In this document: piece by piece, positions 6,553-12,975 of the stretch
How the letters are laid out: every line of letters begins with the position of its first letter
How positions within the stretch are numbered: position 1 is the first letter of the stretch
Assembly (NCBI GenBank): GCA_001768675.1
Contig: MELN01000012.1
Location: forward strand, 1-19,566
Reading direction: 5' to 3'
From: Actinobacteria bacterium RBG_16_64_13
GTDB taxonomy: Bacteria > Actinomycetota > Thermoleophilia > RBG-16-64-13
Length of the DNA: 19,566 nt
Position numbers and translations under genes: made by a program
Notes under the pieces: generated by a model
What the model saw: only the letters and a program-made list of their open reading frames with translations
Database searches by the model: none
What the model was told of the DNA's origin: nothing

Positions 6553-7230
6553 TCAGGTCTTCCTCTGGAACCAGCGGATGTTCTTCTGCGGTATCTTGCT
6601 GACCTCCGGTGCGGGTATCAGCGCCTTGGTGACTTTGTAGGCCAGCCGGCTTACGGAATCGGTGACCGGCTTCAATCTGGCGTATCTCTGCCCGAATGAC
6701 TGCGCCACGAGGTCGGTGTAGAGGCTGAGGGTCTGGGTCGCCGTCAGCAGGTCCCAGCAGACGAATATCTCCTCGGCAATGCCAAAAGGCACGCTCGCCG
6801 GAATGAAGCCCCTGGCGTACTCCACCGCCCACACGCCGCTGGTGAAGTTCATGGCGCGTGCCTGGCCGGGCCCCACGTAGACCCGGTCGCCGGGCTTGTA
6901 GACCTTCTTCTCGAACTCCCCCTCGCCGTAATACCACATCTCGCCGTCGATTACCGTGTCCCAGAAGCCGGTGAAATGGCGTCCGGAATGCCCCTCTGAC
7001 CCTATCGGCGTGCCCCATATCATGATGTACTCCGTCATGGAGGCGTAGTACAGCTTCATCTGTATCATCGCCCCGCCGGCGATGCTGTATATCCAGGGCT
7101 GGCTGAAGTCCAGCACCTTGGGGTAGTGCTCAGCCAGTGACCGGGCGAAGATGTCGAACATCTGCGGCTTGGGCAACCCCAGGCATTCCATGGAACACTG
7201 GTGGACTATCTCAGGGTCGAAAACGGGCAT
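6553..7230 (-). CDS. ERG2 / sigma-1 receptor family protein (sterol isomerase-like)
   Basis: A 225-residue protein that aligns end to end with the soluble part of eukaryotic ERG2 (sterol C8-C7 isomerase) and sigma-1 receptor. Seen here: SQPWIYSIAGGAMIQM (44-58), ASMTEYIMIWGTPIGSEGHSGR (63-84), FWDTVIDGEMW (89-99), VYKPGDRVYVGPGQA (110-124), WAVEYARGFIPASVPFGIAE (134-153). D91 and E137 correspond to the two acidic residues of the sigma-1 ligand site (Asp126, Glu172). The eukaryotic N-terminal membrane helix is absent, and a C-terminal extension of about 45 residues is added. ATG at 7230 is preferred over TTG at 7239 because GGAGG lies nine bases before it. It sits between an SDR gene (36 bases upstream) and the DUF4177-like gene (14 bases downstream), so the three are probably one operon. 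The substrate is unknown; isomerase activity is not shown. Confidence 0.85.
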   Translation of the reverse strand: MPVFDPEIVHQCSMECLGLPKPQMFDIFARSLAEHYPKVLDFSQPWIYSIAGGAMIQMKLYYASMTEYIMIWGTPIGSEGHSGRHFTGFWDTVIDGEMWYYGEGEFEKKVYKPGDRVYVGPGQARAMNFTSGVWAVEYARGFIPASVPFGIAEEIFVCWDLLTATQTLSLYTDLVAQSFGQRYARLKPVTDSVSRLAYKVTKALIPAPEVSKIPQKNIRWFQRKT

Positions 7231-7266
7231 TGGCAGCAACCTCCATTTGATGATACTTGCGGCGAC

Positions 7267-8097
7267 TCAATCGGTCTCGCTGAACGGCCCGAACATCCTC
7301 TCCATGGATCTACCCAGCGTGCGGATGGCGCCGGTGCGAGACATCATCTTGCCCATGACGAGGTAGCCCAGCCGGTTGCTTCTCCCAGAAATGATACTCG
7401 GCCGCTTGCCCAGCGCGTCCAGGGCCTCGGCTACTGCCGTCCTAACGTCCATCACCTTCACTAGTCGGTGGGGTTTGGCCTCGTTAGCGTCCCAACCGGG
7501 CGTCTTGGTCGACCCGGCCATGAAGCCAAGTACGTCCACGCCGTGCCGCCCCAGCTCGTACCATAAGGTCTCGGCGATTATCAGATTGTAGGCCTTGGTG
7601 CCGGCATAGTTGGCGCAGTAGGCAGTGCCGTGCAAGGCGGAGCCCGAGGAAAGGAAGATGATGCCTCCTCTCGTTTGCTGCACCATCTTCTCGCCGAAGT
7701 GGTGCGCCAGCATCAGCCCGGCGCGGGCGTTGACATGCAGCTGGCGCAAGAGTTGGTCGAGGCTGTGGTGGAGGAAGGGTCGTACCGTGGAAACCCCGGC
7801 GTTGTTCACCAACAGCCCGACCTGCAGGGAGTCTGTGACCGGGGCCAGCTGCTGCAAGATGTCTTCTCGGCTGAGATCCAGCGCTACTGTCCGGGTCTCT
7901 ATGCCGTGGTCCCGCTCCAGTTCATCGGCTCGGGATCTCAGCAGGCCCGCGTTGGTGGCCACCAGTACTACGTTGAGTCCCCGCTCGGCGCACTGCCGGG
8001 CGAATTCCGCTCCCAGTCCTCGGGACGCGCCGGTGACCAGAGCCCACGGGCCGTATTTTTCAGAGAAGGAGGTTGCCATCTCGATAATCGGCATCAT
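7267..8097 (-). CDS. Short-chain dehydrogenase/reductase (KAR / 17-beta-HSD-like)
   Basis: A 276-residue classical SDR. The cofactor loop is TGASRGLG (about residues 23-30), NNAG is near residue 98, and the active site is SSGS followed by YAGTK (Tyr-x-x-x-Lys). The opening EKYGPWALVTGASRGLGAEFA and the overall layout resemble the COG0300 group, which includes very-long-chain 3-ketoacyl-CoA reductases and 17-beta-hydroxysteroid dehydrogenases. It would reduce a ketone or oxidise an alcohol with NAD(P). It is the first gene of the operon with the ERG2-like and DUF4177-like genes. This context makes a sterol, steroid-like or long-chain acyl substrate attractive but unproven. The start is uncertain: ATG at 8097 has a weak site (AAGGGT), and a later ATG at residue 7 is possible. 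Confidence 0.88.
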   Translation of the reverse strand: MMPIIEMATSFSEKYGPWALVTGASRGLGAEFARQCAERGLNVVLVATNAGLLRSRADELERDHGIETRTVALDLSREDILQQLAPVTDSLQVGLLVNNAGVSTVRPFLHHSLDQLLRQLHVNARAGLMLAHHFGEKMVQQTRGGIIFLSSGSALHGTAYCANYAGTKAYNLIIAETLWYELGRHGVDVLGFMAGSTKTPGWDANEAKPHRLVKVMDVRTAVAEALDALGKRPSIISGRSNRLGYLVMGKMMSRTGAIRTLGRSMERMFGPFSETD

Positions 8098-8234
8098 ACC
8101 CTTGAAACGGTTGCGGCCGCTACGCTGCCAAGAACGACGGGTGAATCATTTGTTAACCGGGACGATGAGTCCGTCGGCAGAAGTCTCTTTCACCCCTGCC
8201 TGATGCTGGCGCGCCCGACCGTCGATCATCCAGT

Positions 8235-8395
8235 TCAGGTGCCTTCCCTCTTCTGGGTGAAGTGGAGTAGGATCCGTTCGTGGAAGTCTTTCGGCGGGGA
8301 AGCGCTCTCCCTCTCCTCGTCAGTTAGTATCTCTGTGAGGAGTATCGTCCGGCGGCCCTCGAGATCATACGCCCAGCGGGGGTGAGATCGTGCGG
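8235..8395 (-). pseudogene. Truncated copy of the DUF4177-like gene tail
   Basis: The minus-strand frame ending in TGA at 8235 encodes SHPRWAYDLEGRRTILLTEI, then LTDEERESASPPKDFHERIL and LHFTQKREGT. This matches the end of the intact DUF4177-like protein (RRDELLREVLSDGERESASPPEDFHERVLLHFAQKKEGT). The first residues, HPRWAY, resemble the HPRYVF segment of the intact protein. This suggests an internal deletion of about 30 residues on top of the loss of the N-terminus. No start codon with a ribosome binding site is visible. Confidence 0.7.
8240..8336. repeat. Diverged direct repeat, copy 2
   Basis: Second copy of the repeat described at 6154-6250, about 2.1 kb away in the same orientation. It retains the SPP-x-DFHER-x-LLHF coding signature in the minus-strand frame. 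Confidence 0.8.
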
Positions 8396-8428
8396 AATCT
8401 GCAGGATTTGTCGGTGTATGCTGAGTGA

Positions 8429-9100
8429 GTGATGGCTGGAGGTTCCCCCAAGCTCGTCTGCTTCGACCTCGACGGCACGGTGATGCTCCGCCCAAACTCG
8501 CTCCAGTACCTATGCCGGCTTAACCACGCATCAGAGCAGATCCTCGCCGACATAGACAGGCGCGAGCGTAACGGCGAGGTCGACTGGATAGCGGCCGACT
8601 ACGAACGAGTGCGACTCATTGCCGGCCTTCCAGTCGCCAACGTCGAGGACAGCATCGACGGTCAACTCCTGACGATCGCCAACCTCGATCTTGTCCTCTG
8701 CGCGCTTCGGAGCCGCGGCATCCTGACGGTGCTCATCACCTCGGGACCCATCGAGGTGGCCCAGGCCGTCACGAGGCGCTTCGCTTTCGACCATTGCTTC
8801 GGTAGCGAGTTCGAGACCTCCGGCGCCGGCAATGGCGTGTATACCGGCCGCATCACCAGACACCTCGGCTCCACGGGCAAACTCGATTGCTTGCTGGAGC
8901 TCTGCCACGCGGCCCGGATCGCCCTCGAGGATTGTGTCGCCGTCGGCGACGGTGAATCGGACATCGCCTTGTTCCGGGCAGTGGGAACGTCGATTGGGAT
9001 CAATTGCTCGAACGACATGACGGACTTCGTGCAGCGCGAGATCCGCGGACACGATCTGTCGGCGATCCTGCCGTTCATCCTGCAGGAACCCGGCTCCTAA
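8429..9100 (+). CDS. HAD-superfamily phosphatase (phosphoserine phosphatase-like)
   Basis: A 223-residue HAD hydrolase with all four motifs: FDLDGTV (nucleophile D13 and acid D15), LITSGP (Ser/Thr motif II near residue 104), the motif III lysine in TGKLDCLL, and VGDGESDIALF (metal-binding motif IV). The helical cap between motifs I and II, with its R-x-x-x-GEVDW segment, resembles SerB-like phosphatases. The substrate could be phosphoserine or another small phosphate ester; the sequence alone does not decide. The start is GTG at 8429 or the adjacent ATG at 8432; there is no strong ribosome binding site. It is not obviously linked to its neighbours. Confidence 0.85.
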   Translation: MMAGGSPKLVCFDLDGTVMLRPNSLQYLCRLNHASEQILADIDRRERNGEVDWIAADYERVRLIAGLPVANVEDSIDGQLLTIANLDLVLCALRSRGILTVLITSGPIEVAQAVTRRFAFDHCFGSEFETSGAGNGVYTGRITRHLGSTGKLDCLLELCHAARIALEDCVAVGDGESDIALFRAVGTSIGINCSNDMTDFVQREIRGHDLSAILPFILQEPGS

Positions 9101-9136
9101 ACCGGCCGTCCCGTCCCGGCCCGCGGCCCGCCTCGT

Positions 9137-9164
9137 GTGACAGACCCACCCGGTGCGGTAGCAT
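9137..9164 (+). promoter_or_regulatory. Candidate sigma-70-type promoter for the second iron-sulfur flavoprotein
   Basis: GTGACA (9137-9142), a 16-base spacer and TAGCAT (9159-9164) lie in the 98-base gap before the flavoprotein gene. They would give a leader of roughly 28 bases. This is a by-eye match to the consensus only. Confidence 0.35.
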
Positions 9165-9198
9165 GCGGGTGTCGCGACGATCAAGAAGCGGAGTGAAC

Positions 9199-9843
9199 AT
9201 GAATGTGATCGCAGTGAACGGAAGCCCGAGGAAGGACTGGAACACCGGCACCTTGCTGAAGAGCGCGCTGGAGGGCGCCGAAAGCGTGGGGGCGCGGACG
9301 AAGCTGGTCCATCTCTACGACCTGACCTACAAGGGCTGCACGAGCTGCTTCTCGTGCAAGAGGAAGGGAAATACCTGCGACGGCCTCTGCGCCATGCGCG
9401 ACGAGCTGCGGGACGTGCTCGCGGAAGCGCTCGAAAGCGACGTCCTCCTTCTGGGCTCACCCGTCTACTTCGGCGGCGTCACCGGAGAGATGCGGTCGTT
9501 CCTGGAGCGCCTGCTGTTCCCTAACGCCTCCTATGACGAGTTCGGCAAGTCGACGTTCGCGAGGCAAGTGTCGTGCGGGTTCATCTTCACGATGAACTGT
9601 CCGGAGGAGTTCGTGAAGACCGTCCACTATGACGTTCTCATCGAGACTCACGCCCTCATCATGGGGATCCTCAAGGGCACGACAGAGGTTCTCACCTCGC
9701 ACGAGACATGGCAGTTCGAGGACTACTCGGCGATGAACGCGGCGATGTTCGATGTAGACGCCAAGGCCAAAAGGCGGGCCGAACGTTTCCCGGTCGACCG
9801 CCAGAAGGCGTTTGAGATGGGCTTTCGGCTGGCGGGCGTGTAG
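9199..9843 (+). CDS. Iron-sulfur flavoprotein (flavodoxin-like NAD(P)H-dependent oxidoreductase), second copy
   Basis: A 214-residue flavodoxin-fold protein. MNVIAVNGSPRKDWNTGTLL is the FMN phosphate loop, and LLLGSPVYFGGVTGEMRSFLERL is the second flavin loop plus the following helix. C47, C50, C53 and C60 form CX2CX2CX6C, within the range known for [4Fe-4S] iron-sulfur flavoproteins. The second half differs from the copy at 2160-2780, so the two are distant paralogues rather than a recent duplication. ATG at 9199 is chosen over upstream frame extension because GGAGTGAAC precedes it and the protein then begins at the conserved beta strand. A possible promoter lies at 9137-9164. Likely a soluble electron carrier or reductase; the acceptor is unknown. 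Confidence 0.88.
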   Translation: MNVIAVNGSPRKDWNTGTLLKSALEGAESVGARTKLVHLYDLTYKGCTSCFSCKRKGNTCDGLCAMRDELRDVLAEALESDVLLLGSPVYFGGVTGEMRSFLERLLFPNASYDEFGKSTFARQVSCGFIFTMNCPEEFVKTVHYDVLIETHALIMGILKGTTEVLTSHETWQFEDYSAMNAAMFDVDAKAKRRAERFPVDRQKAFEMGFRLAGV

Positions 9844-9893
9844 GACCCAGGTCCGTTCCCCGTGGCCTATGAACGCTTCTGGGACCTGGTCCC
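9843..9893. promoter_or_regulatory. Two related short palindromes before the pseudokinase gene
   Basis: GGACC-ca-GGTCC (9843-9854) and GGGACC-t-GGTCCC (9881-9893) share the same half-site and are about 38 bases apart. They could be a paired operator or could pair with each other as a long-loop terminator after the flavoprotein gene. The palindromes are visible; the function is a guess. Confidence 0.25.
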
Positions 9894-9941
9894 ATCTCCG
9901 GCTACCCGGTACTCTTAAGGAAGACCGCCCAGGAGGTACAC

Positions 9942-11201
9942 GTGCCCGAGACGCTACGTCAGCTTATCAACCGAGGTCCCGTCGATCCTTCGACCGCCCT
10001 GAACATCCTGGGGCAACTCCTGAAAGCTCTTGAGTTAGCCCACTGGCGGGGGGTCATCTATGGAGACATAGCGCCCGAAAATATTGTCCTAACCTCTACC
10101 GGCCAGGCGCCCCTGGCCCGTTTCGGCATCGACCACGCGGGCGATGACTCCGCCCCGACTCAAGACGACACTGCCATGGGCACCCCGGGATATGTGGCCC
10201 CCGAGCAGATCAACGGGGATCCAGCGGACGAGCGGACCGACATCTTCGCCCTGGGGGTGGTGGCCTACGAGATGCTTACCGGCAAGCACCCCTTCGGGGC
10301 ATCCGACGGTCTTTCCGCCGGCTCTGTCATGGACCGCATTCTGCACGAGACTCCACTAGAGATCCCTGAGGCGACTCTGGTGGGTCTCCCGCGACACCTC
10401 CCGCCGGCTCTCGATGTCGCCCTGGGCAAGCGCGCGACGGACCGCTTCCCCGATGCCACAAGGTTCCTGGAGGCGCTGAAAGGGCCTCCCGCTGTTGCCG
10501 ATGTGGTCGTCCCGGACAAGCCACATCTCCCTAGGGCCGGCTCACCTCGCGTCTCTCGTTCACGGCGAAAGTGGCTGGTCGCCTCTGCGCTGGGAGGTCT
10601 TGTGGTGGCCGCTTTGGTGGTGTTGTGGGCGGTACCTCTCGGCGGGGACTCAGGACCCGGTAGCTCGGCGACTGTGACTTCGGGAGGCACTACCTCGACT
10701 GGGCAACCCGTGCCGGCGATCGTCCCGGCCACGACTACGACCAGCGTTGCGCCCTCGACCACCACGACCACCACGACCACGACAATCGCGATCGTCCCTC
10801 CGAGCCGTTACGAGGAGACCGAGTCCCACCTGGTCTACGCCGGCGCCTGGAGCACCACCGCCGACGGTTCCGCCTCCGGGAGCAGCTTCCTCTTCGCGAA
10901 CTCCAGCGAGGCGTCGGTGAGCGTCACCTTCGAGGGCACCTACCTGGCTTGGATCGCCAAGAAAGCGCCTGTCTATGGTAAGGCCACGGTCACGCTTGAC
11001 GGAAAGAACCTAGGCACCATCGACCTCTTCAGTGCAAGTATCGGGTGGCAACAAAAGGTGTGGGGAACGGGCACGCTCAAGTCCGGCCTGCACACCGTGA
11101 CCATCGCCTGGACGGGGACGAAGAACACTGCCGCAACAGATACCAACATCGGCGTGGACGCCTTTGACGTGGTGGGCGCGCTTCGCGACCCATCGTTCTA
11201 G
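9942..11201 (+). CDS. Membrane pseudokinase: Ser/Thr kinase C-lobe, TM helix, Thr-rich linker, extracellular domain
   Basis: A 419-residue protein. Residues 1-180 match only the C-lobe of PknB-type Ser/Thr kinases, starting at the hinge (ETLRQLINRGPVDPSTAL). The N-lobe with its glycine loop and ATP lysine is absent, and only 98 bases separate it from the previous gene. Catalytic motifs are broken. HRD reads YGD (40-42), the catalytic-loop lysine is A44, and DFG is RFG (60-62). The fold markers GTPGYVAPE (80-88) and DIFALGVVAYEMLTGKHPF remain. Residues 211-231 are a membrane helix. Residues 263-282 are Thr-rich. Residues 289-415 form a beta-sandwich-like domain (VYAGAWSTTADGSASG, VTFEGTYLAWI, KATVTLDGKNLGTIDLFS, GLHTVTIAWTGTKN) similar to carbohydrate-binding modules of surface proteins. 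GTG at 9942 has an ideal AGGAGG five bases upstream, so the short form is translated as it stands. Probably a non-catalytic scaffold or sensor. Confidence 0.85.
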   Translation: MPETLRQLINRGPVDPSTALNILGQLLKALELAHWRGVIYGDIAPENIVLTSTGQAPLARFGIDHAGDDSAPTQDDTAMGTPGYVAPEQINGDPADERTDIFALGVVAYEMLTGKHPFGASDGLSAGSVMDRILHETPLEIPEATLVGLPRHLPPALDVALGKRATDRFPDATRFLEALKGPPAVADVVVPDKPHLPRAGSPRVSRSRRKWLVASALGGLVVAALVVLWAVPLGGDSGPGSSATVTSGGTTSTGQPVPAIVPATTTTSVAPSTTTTTTTTTIAIVPPSRYEETESHLVYAGAWSTTADGSASGSSFLFANSSEASVSVTFEGTYLAWIAKKAPVYGKATVTLDGKNLGTIDLFSASIGWQQKVWGTGTLKSGLHTVTIAWTGTKNTAATDTNIGVDAFDVVGALRDPSF

Positions 11202-11250
11202 CCACTTGGGACCAACGCTATGAATCGCCCCGGGTTCCGCGTCGGCTCGT

Positions 11251-11423
11251 TCAATTGGATGCCACGACCAGAGTGGCGACTTCCTGATTGTAGCGCTCGA
11301 GCATTTCAAGGGGTGCGAGTCGTCTGACCCGGCGCTTCTCCATGACCTTGAGCGAGTGGTGCCTGCCCGGGCGTTGTACCAGCCGATGTAGGCAACGAGC
11401 GCGAGCTCAAGGTCGAGCCCGGT
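11251..11423 (-). pseudogene. Frameshifted C-terminal remnant of an IS3-like (rve-type) transposase
   Basis: On the minus strand one frame reads GLDLELALVAYIGWYNAR and then, after a shift equivalent to two extra bases (GC between two Arg codons), the next frame reads RHHSLKVMEKRRVRRLAPLE and MLERYNQEVATLVVASN before a TGA at 11251. The pattern AYI-x-WYN-x-RRHHS-L is typical of the integrase-core C-terminus of IS3-family transposases. The catalytic DDE residues and the terminal inverted repeats are not present. The exact family is uncertain. Confidence 0.5.
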
Positions 11424-11632
11424 TCTTCCCCCGCCCGAGACGGCGAATGAGCTCGCAACGGTGTTCGAGGGCGCTCTCGTAGGTCCGGCGCGAGGTGTCT
11501 AGCGCGCGACGCCACCAAAAGGGCCTCTGCGTTGGACAGAACGACCAACAACAGGTTAGGGTTACTGCTGGAGGAAGGGCCTGCGCCATGCGTTGACGAC
11601 GGCCGCAGCCCGGTGATAGGTTACCGAGCGTC

Positions 11633-11648
11633 AGGCCGCATGCGGCCT
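11633..11648. repeat. 16-bp perfect palindrome
   Basis: AGGCCGCATGCGGCCT reads the same on both strands. It lies 25 bases before the candidate -10 box at 11673 and about 105 bases before the SDR start, so it could be an operator. GC-rich palindromes also arise by chance. Confidence 0.5.
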
Positions 11649-11672
11649 TCAAACAACACGACTGTAGTGAGC

Positions 11673-11681
11673 TGTGATAAT
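11673..11681 (+). promoter_or_regulatory. Candidate extended -10 promoter for the SDR-DUF6504-cupin genes
   Basis: TGTGATAAT is an extended -10 element (TG-n plus GATAAT, five of six matches). The -35 region 17 bases upstream (ACAACA) is weak, as is common for extended -10 promoters. The predicted leader to ATG 11754 would be about 66 bases. Confidence 0.4.
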
Positions 11682-11753
11682 GCAGTAACCGGAGCGGCGG
11701 TCCGCGAGGACCGAGGAGCCATTCACTCCGCTGAAAGCCATGCAGGGAGGATC

Positions 11754-12554
11754 ATGAAGCGGTACGGCGAGAACAACCGAATGGGCATCGAAGGCAAGGT
11801 GGCCGTGGTGACCGGGGCGGCCTCGGGCATCGGAAGGGGCGCTGCTGTCGTGTTCGCCCGTGAAGGGGCGAAGGTGGTCGTCACCGACGGGATCAACATC
11901 GAAGGTGGGCACGAGACGGTCCGTCTCATCGGGGAAGCCGGAGGAGAAGCCACGTTTGTCAAGTGCGACGTCTCCAAAGAGAGCGACGTCGAGGCGATGG
12001 TGGCAAAGACGGTCGAGCTGTATGGCTCGCTTGATTTCGCCTACAACAATGCGGGCGTCGGTCCAGACGCGGTACGCATCCCGATAGAACCCATCACGGA
12101 ATCATCCACTGAGCTATGGTTGCGGCACCTGGATGTGAACCTCACCGGCGTGTACCTCTGCCTGAAGTACGAGATGAGGCAGATGATCAAGCAGGGGAAG
12201 GGCTCAATAGTCAACTGTTCTTCGGCCCAAGCGTTCCGCCAGATCCCTGGCTTCGCCGCCTACGGCTCCACCAAGACCGGCCTCGTAGCTCTCACCAAGG
12301 TGGCGGCCCTCGAAGGTGCCAAGTCCGGTATCCGGGTCAACTGCGTCTGCCCCGGCCCCATCGCGCACACCATGCTTTCCGACAACATCTGCTCGATCGA
12401 AGGTATGCGCGAGCGGATGACCGAACACGTTCCCTTAGGCAGGATGGGTGATCCAGAGGATGACATGGGTGAGGCCGTCCTGTGGCTTTGCTCAGATGCA
12501 GCCTCGTTCATCACCGGGGCCATCGTCCCCGTGGACGGGGGTCTGGCGATCTAG
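11754..12554 (+). CDS. Short-chain dehydrogenase/reductase (FabG-like)
   Basis: A 266-residue classical SDR. Seen: cofactor loop TGAASGIGRG (about residues 19-28), D at the end of strand 2 followed by GINIEGG (suggesting NAD preference), CDVSKESDV, NNAG, catalytic SS in NCSSAQAF, YGSTK (Tyr-x-x-x-Lys), RVNCVCPGPI, and the C-terminal SFITGAIVPVDGG. This C-terminus is typical of 3-ketoacyl reductase and cyclohexanol or diol dehydrogenase types. ATG at 11754 follows GGGAGG closely; ATG at 11781 is an alternative, as MGIEGKVAVVTG is the usual family start. The two genes downstream are in the same direction with gaps of about 49 and 27 bases, so they may share its transcript. The substrate is unknown. 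Confidence 0.88.
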   Translation: MKRYGENNRMGIEGKVAVVTGAASGIGRGAAVVFAREGAKVVVTDGINIEGGHETVRLIGEAGGEATFVKCDVSKESDVEAMVAKTVELYGSLDFAYNNAGVGPDAVRIPIEPITESSTELWLRHLDVNLTGVYLCLKYEMRQMIKQGKGSIVNCSSAQAFRQIPGFAAYGSTKTGLVALTKVAALEGAKSGIRVNCVCPGPIAHTMLSDNICSIEGMRERMTEHVPLGRMGDPEDDMGEAVLWLCSDAASFITGAIVPVDGGLAI

Positions 12555-12603
12555 GGCCAGACAACTGGTTAGACACAGGCCTAGCACGTGACCGGGAGGG
12601 TCA

Positions 12604-12948
12604 GTGACAGACTCCGCCGCCTCGCATCGCAAGCGCTTCATATCGGAGGCCATAACCCCCGTTGATGCCTCCTTTGACACTTCGTCCATGTGCGCCGGCG
12701 AACCGGGATTGCCGACGCGCTTCGTTTGGCGTGGCACCCAGTACGAAGTGGCGAGGGTGGTCGAAAAATGGAAGACGACCGGGGCGTGTCACCACGGGGG
12801 TGGGGAGCAGTATGTCCGCAAACATTGGTTCAAAGTAGAGGTCACCGGCGGAACCCAGATGGACATCTACTTTGACCGGCAACCGCGATCGCGACAAAAG
12901 AAACAGAGATGGTGGCTTGCTACCATCTTGGAAGAAGAGACTGATTGA
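12604..12948 (+). CDS. DUF6504-like small protein
   Basis: A 114-residue protein. After a variable 35-residue lead it reads PTRFVWRGTQYEVARVVEKW, an intervening ACHHGGGEQYVRKHWFKVE, then TGGTQMDIYFDR and QRWWLATILEEE. The pattern F-x-WRG-x-x-Y-x-V-x-x-V-x-x-W ... FRV-like ... Y-x-DR ... WWL resembles the DUF6504/DUF6504-like family found in Actinobacteria, often near DNA-metabolism genes; here the neighbours are metabolic. GTG at 12604 is preceded by GGGAGGGTCA, a good ribosome binding site. No catalytic residues are known for the family. It lies between the SDR and the cupin. Confidence 0.65.
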   Translation: MTDSAASHRKRFISEAITPVDASFDTSSMCAGEPGLPTRFVWRGTQYEVARVVEKWKTTGACHHGGGEQYVRKHWFKVEVTGGTQMDIYFDRQPRSRQKKQRWWLATILEEETD

Positions 12949-12975
12949 GTGCTGCTGGACGTGATGGAGGCGAAC

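Larger units (their letters stand above)
8098..8428. other. Intergenic stretch with a duplicated gene tail
   Basis: 331 bases between the minus-strand SDR and the plus-strand HAD gene. The left part (8098-8234) shows nothing recognisable. The right part carries the broken DUF4177-tail copy described at 8235-8395. No tRNA or clear promoter was seen. Confidence 0.5.
11202..11753. other. Non-coding stretch with a transposase remnant, a palindrome and a promoter
   Basis: 552 bases. It holds the transposase fragment at 11251-11423, a 16-bp palindrome at 11633-11648 and a candidate promoter at 11673-11681. The interval 11430-11630 has open frames, but none with a start signal or family match that I can support. 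Confidence 0.5.

Noticed and set aside
6539..7018. Upstream extension of the DUF4177-like gene
   Set aside because: It overlaps the ERG2-like gene completely and reads as low-complexity arginine/glycine-rich shadow; the GTG at 6538 has its own ribosome binding site.
10740..10790. Microsatellite as a phase-variation switch in the pseudokinase
   Set aside because: The ACC/ACG-rich tract is in-frame triplet repetition coding a Thr linker; slippage by whole codons would not shift the frame.
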